Shown here: piece after piece, positions 62,934 through 64,000 of the stretch
Layout of the letters: the number at the start of each line of letters is the position of its first letter
Position numbering within the stretch: the first letter of the stretch is position 1
Assembly: GCA_963706605.1 (NCBI GenBank)
Contig: OY970165.1
Coordinates: 372,001-436,000, forward strand
Direction: 5' to 3'
Length of the DNA stretch: 64,000 nt
From: VRUE01 sp963706605
GTDB taxonomy: Bacteria; Actinomycetota; Thermoleophilia; Solirubrobacterales; 70-9
Notes under the pieces: model-generated
What the model saw: the letters and a program-made list of their open reading frames with translations, nothing else
The model's database searches: none
What the model was told of the DNA's origin: nothing
Made by a program: the position numbers and the translations under genes

Positions 62934-64000
62934 CTAGTTCGCGTACCTGTCGAACCAGAGCGTGAAGGCGATCAGGCCCCAGAGCTGGCGGCTGAGGTCC
63001 TCGCGCCCGGAGCAGTGACGGTCCAGCAGCGAGGTCACCGTGGCGGGATCGAGCCAGCCCTGTCGCGAGAGCGTTTCGGCCGAGAGCGTTTCGCGCGCGA
63101 AGCCCTGCAGCGGCCCCCGCAGCCAGGCCGCGACCGGGATCGAGAACCCCTGCTTGGGCCCGCGCAGGACCTCCTTCGGCAGCAGCGGCGCCAGCGCCCG
63201 GCGCAGCAGCCGCTTCTTGGCCAGGCCGCGCACCTTGAGCGGCGTCGCCAGGCCGAGCGCCATCCCGGCCACCTCGGTGTCGAGGAAGGGGACTCGCAGC
63301 TCCAGTGAGTGCGCCATGCTGGAGCGGTCAGTCTTGACCAGCAGGTCGTCGACCAGATAGATGCCGAGGTCGACGTCCTGGAGGCGGGCGAGCGGCTCGG
63401 CGGCGGCGGTCTCCGCGTAGCGCTCCCGGTAGAGGTCGACCGGGTCCCAGCCGGCGTCGCGGCCGCCCAGCAGCAAGGCCTGGAGCTGCCGCGAAAAGAT
63501 CTCCTTCCAGGCGTGGTGGCGCTCCAGAGGCGGCAGCCCGGCACCGCGTGCGAAGCGCTTCGCTTTGTAGTCGAAGCTGACCTTCCCGTCGGAGCTTGGC
63601 AGCAGCTCGGCGAGCGGAGCGGCGAGGGCGGCGAGGCGGCCGACGCGCGCCGCGAGCAGATCCGCCACGTAGGTGTAGTAGCCGCCGAACAGCTCGTCGC
63701 CGCCCTCACCGGAGAGGGCGACCTTGACCTCGCCCGCCGCCAGCTCGGAGACGAGGTAGGTCGGCAGCGCCGAGGAGTCGCCGAAGGGCTCGTCGAAGGC
63801 CTCGACCAGCTTCGGCAGGAGCTCGACAGCGTCGGGGCGCAAGACGATCTCGTGGTGGTCGGTGCCGTAGCGCTCTGCGACCAGCCGCGCCCGGTCGAGC
63901 TCGTCGAAGCTCGACTCCTCGAAGCCGACCGAGAAGGTTTTGACCGGCTGGCTCTGCTCGCCGGCGGCGAGCGCCGTGATGCCGGCCGAGTCAACCCCGC
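62934..64000 (-). CDS. asnB: Asparagine synthase (glutamine-hydrolysing), N-terminus beyond window
   Basis: The frame is open to the right edge. The visible 355 residues are the synthetase domain: PPi-loop SGGVDSAG-like start (GGVDSAGITAL), SVGFEESSFDELDRARLVA, VALSGEGGDELFGGYYTY, MAHSLELRVPFLD and the C-terminal WLRGPLQGFARETL. The N-terminal glutaminase domain (~210 residues) is outside. In polysaccharide loci such genes often amidate sugars or act in spore/wall pathways, so the substrate may not be aspartate. Confidence 0.9.
   Translation of the reverse strand, partial: GVDSAGITALAAGEQSQPVKTFSVGFEESSFDELDRARLVAERYGTDHHEIVLRPDAVELLPKLVEAFDEPFGDSSALPTYLVSELAAGEVKVALSGEGGDELFGGYYTYVADLLAARVGRLAALAAPLAELLPSSDGKVSFDYKAKRFARGAGLPPLERHHAWKEIFSRQLQALLLGGRDAGWDPVDLYRERYAETAAAEPLARLQDVDLGIYLVDDLLVKTDRSSMAHSLELRVPFLDTEVAGMALGLATPLKVRGLAKKRLLRRALAPLLPKEVLRGPKQGFSIPVAAWLRGPLQGFARETLSAETLSRQGWLDPATVTSLLDRHCSGREDLSRQLWGLIAFTLWFDRYAN

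Overview
The window is a high-GC, gene-dense stretch of bacterial chromosome. An actinobacterium fits best, probably a deep-branching one such as Thermoleophilia/Solirubrobacterales. The reasons are the ftsE-ftsX-...-smpB order with ssrA close by, an Rpf-type transglycosylase, a GAP/Sap membrane protein, a PrxQ-type peroxiredoxin, LCP and mannose/UDP-sugar genes, and actinobacterial-style 11-nt PHO-box arrays. The lineage is inferred from gene content, not from a marker phylogeny. No tRNA, rRNA, CRISPR array, prophage or transposase gene was seen.

Region 1 (1-12.2 kb) is a phosphate/polyphosphate island, nearly all on the minus strand. It holds ppk1 (cut by the left edge), a PHP-glycosyltransferase fusion, a CHAD protein split into two overlapping ORFs, ppx, phoU, pstBACS and two OmpR-type regulators, one of which is a bare DNA-binding domain. 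Arrays of short repeats with an exact 11-nt period lie upstream of pstS, of the bare regulator and of the PHP-GT/ppk1 pair, with a weaker pair near the full regulator. They look like PHO boxes tying the island into one regulon.

Region 2 (12.5-25.2 kb) is mixed: uppP, a small membrane protein, an HD phosphohydrolase, an Rpf-like transglycosylase, purU (no ordinary start codon for its ACT domain), a P450, an ABC-F ATPase, GAP, OsmC, metallo-hydrolase, DUF1697, peroxiredoxin, tmRNA (ssrA) and a flavoprotein disulfide reductase-like enzyme.

Region 3 (25.2-31.9 kb) is a tight minus-strand run: ftsE, ftsX, an S41 protease, RNase R, smpB and a long membrane-anchored coiled-coil/proline-rich/HhH protein. 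With ssrA 1.5 kb away, all core trans-translation parts are here. Region 4 (32-41.8 kb) has transketolase, nadA, a MutM-like glycosylase, nadC, a sigma factor plus ogt, and prfB with its programmed +1 frameshift. Region 5 (41.8-54.4 kb) has secA, hpf, comF and a packed operon for activated sugars and wall polymers (LCP protein, UDP-sugar dehydrogenase, two nucleotidyltransferases, PGI/PMI), with a frameshifted ahcY inside it. Region 6 (54.4-64 kb) is the complete atpI-BEFHAGDC operon, a WecA/TagO-type transferase and asnB (cut by the right edge).

The most unusual content is three kinds of dispersed inverted repeat. Family A is a 46-bp perfect palindrome in three copies, one inserted in frame in the PHP-GT gene, where it adds PVVSRPYGRLTTGT. 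Family B has six copies of about 101-110 bp: a 60-65-nt core with a covarying inner stem, framed by 18-23 bp arms whose sequence differs in every copy but always self-pairs. Family C is a short hairpin with a 12-nt loop in two copies. They look like REP/MITE-type elements moved in trans, or like a structured nucleic-acid element not described under a name known to me.
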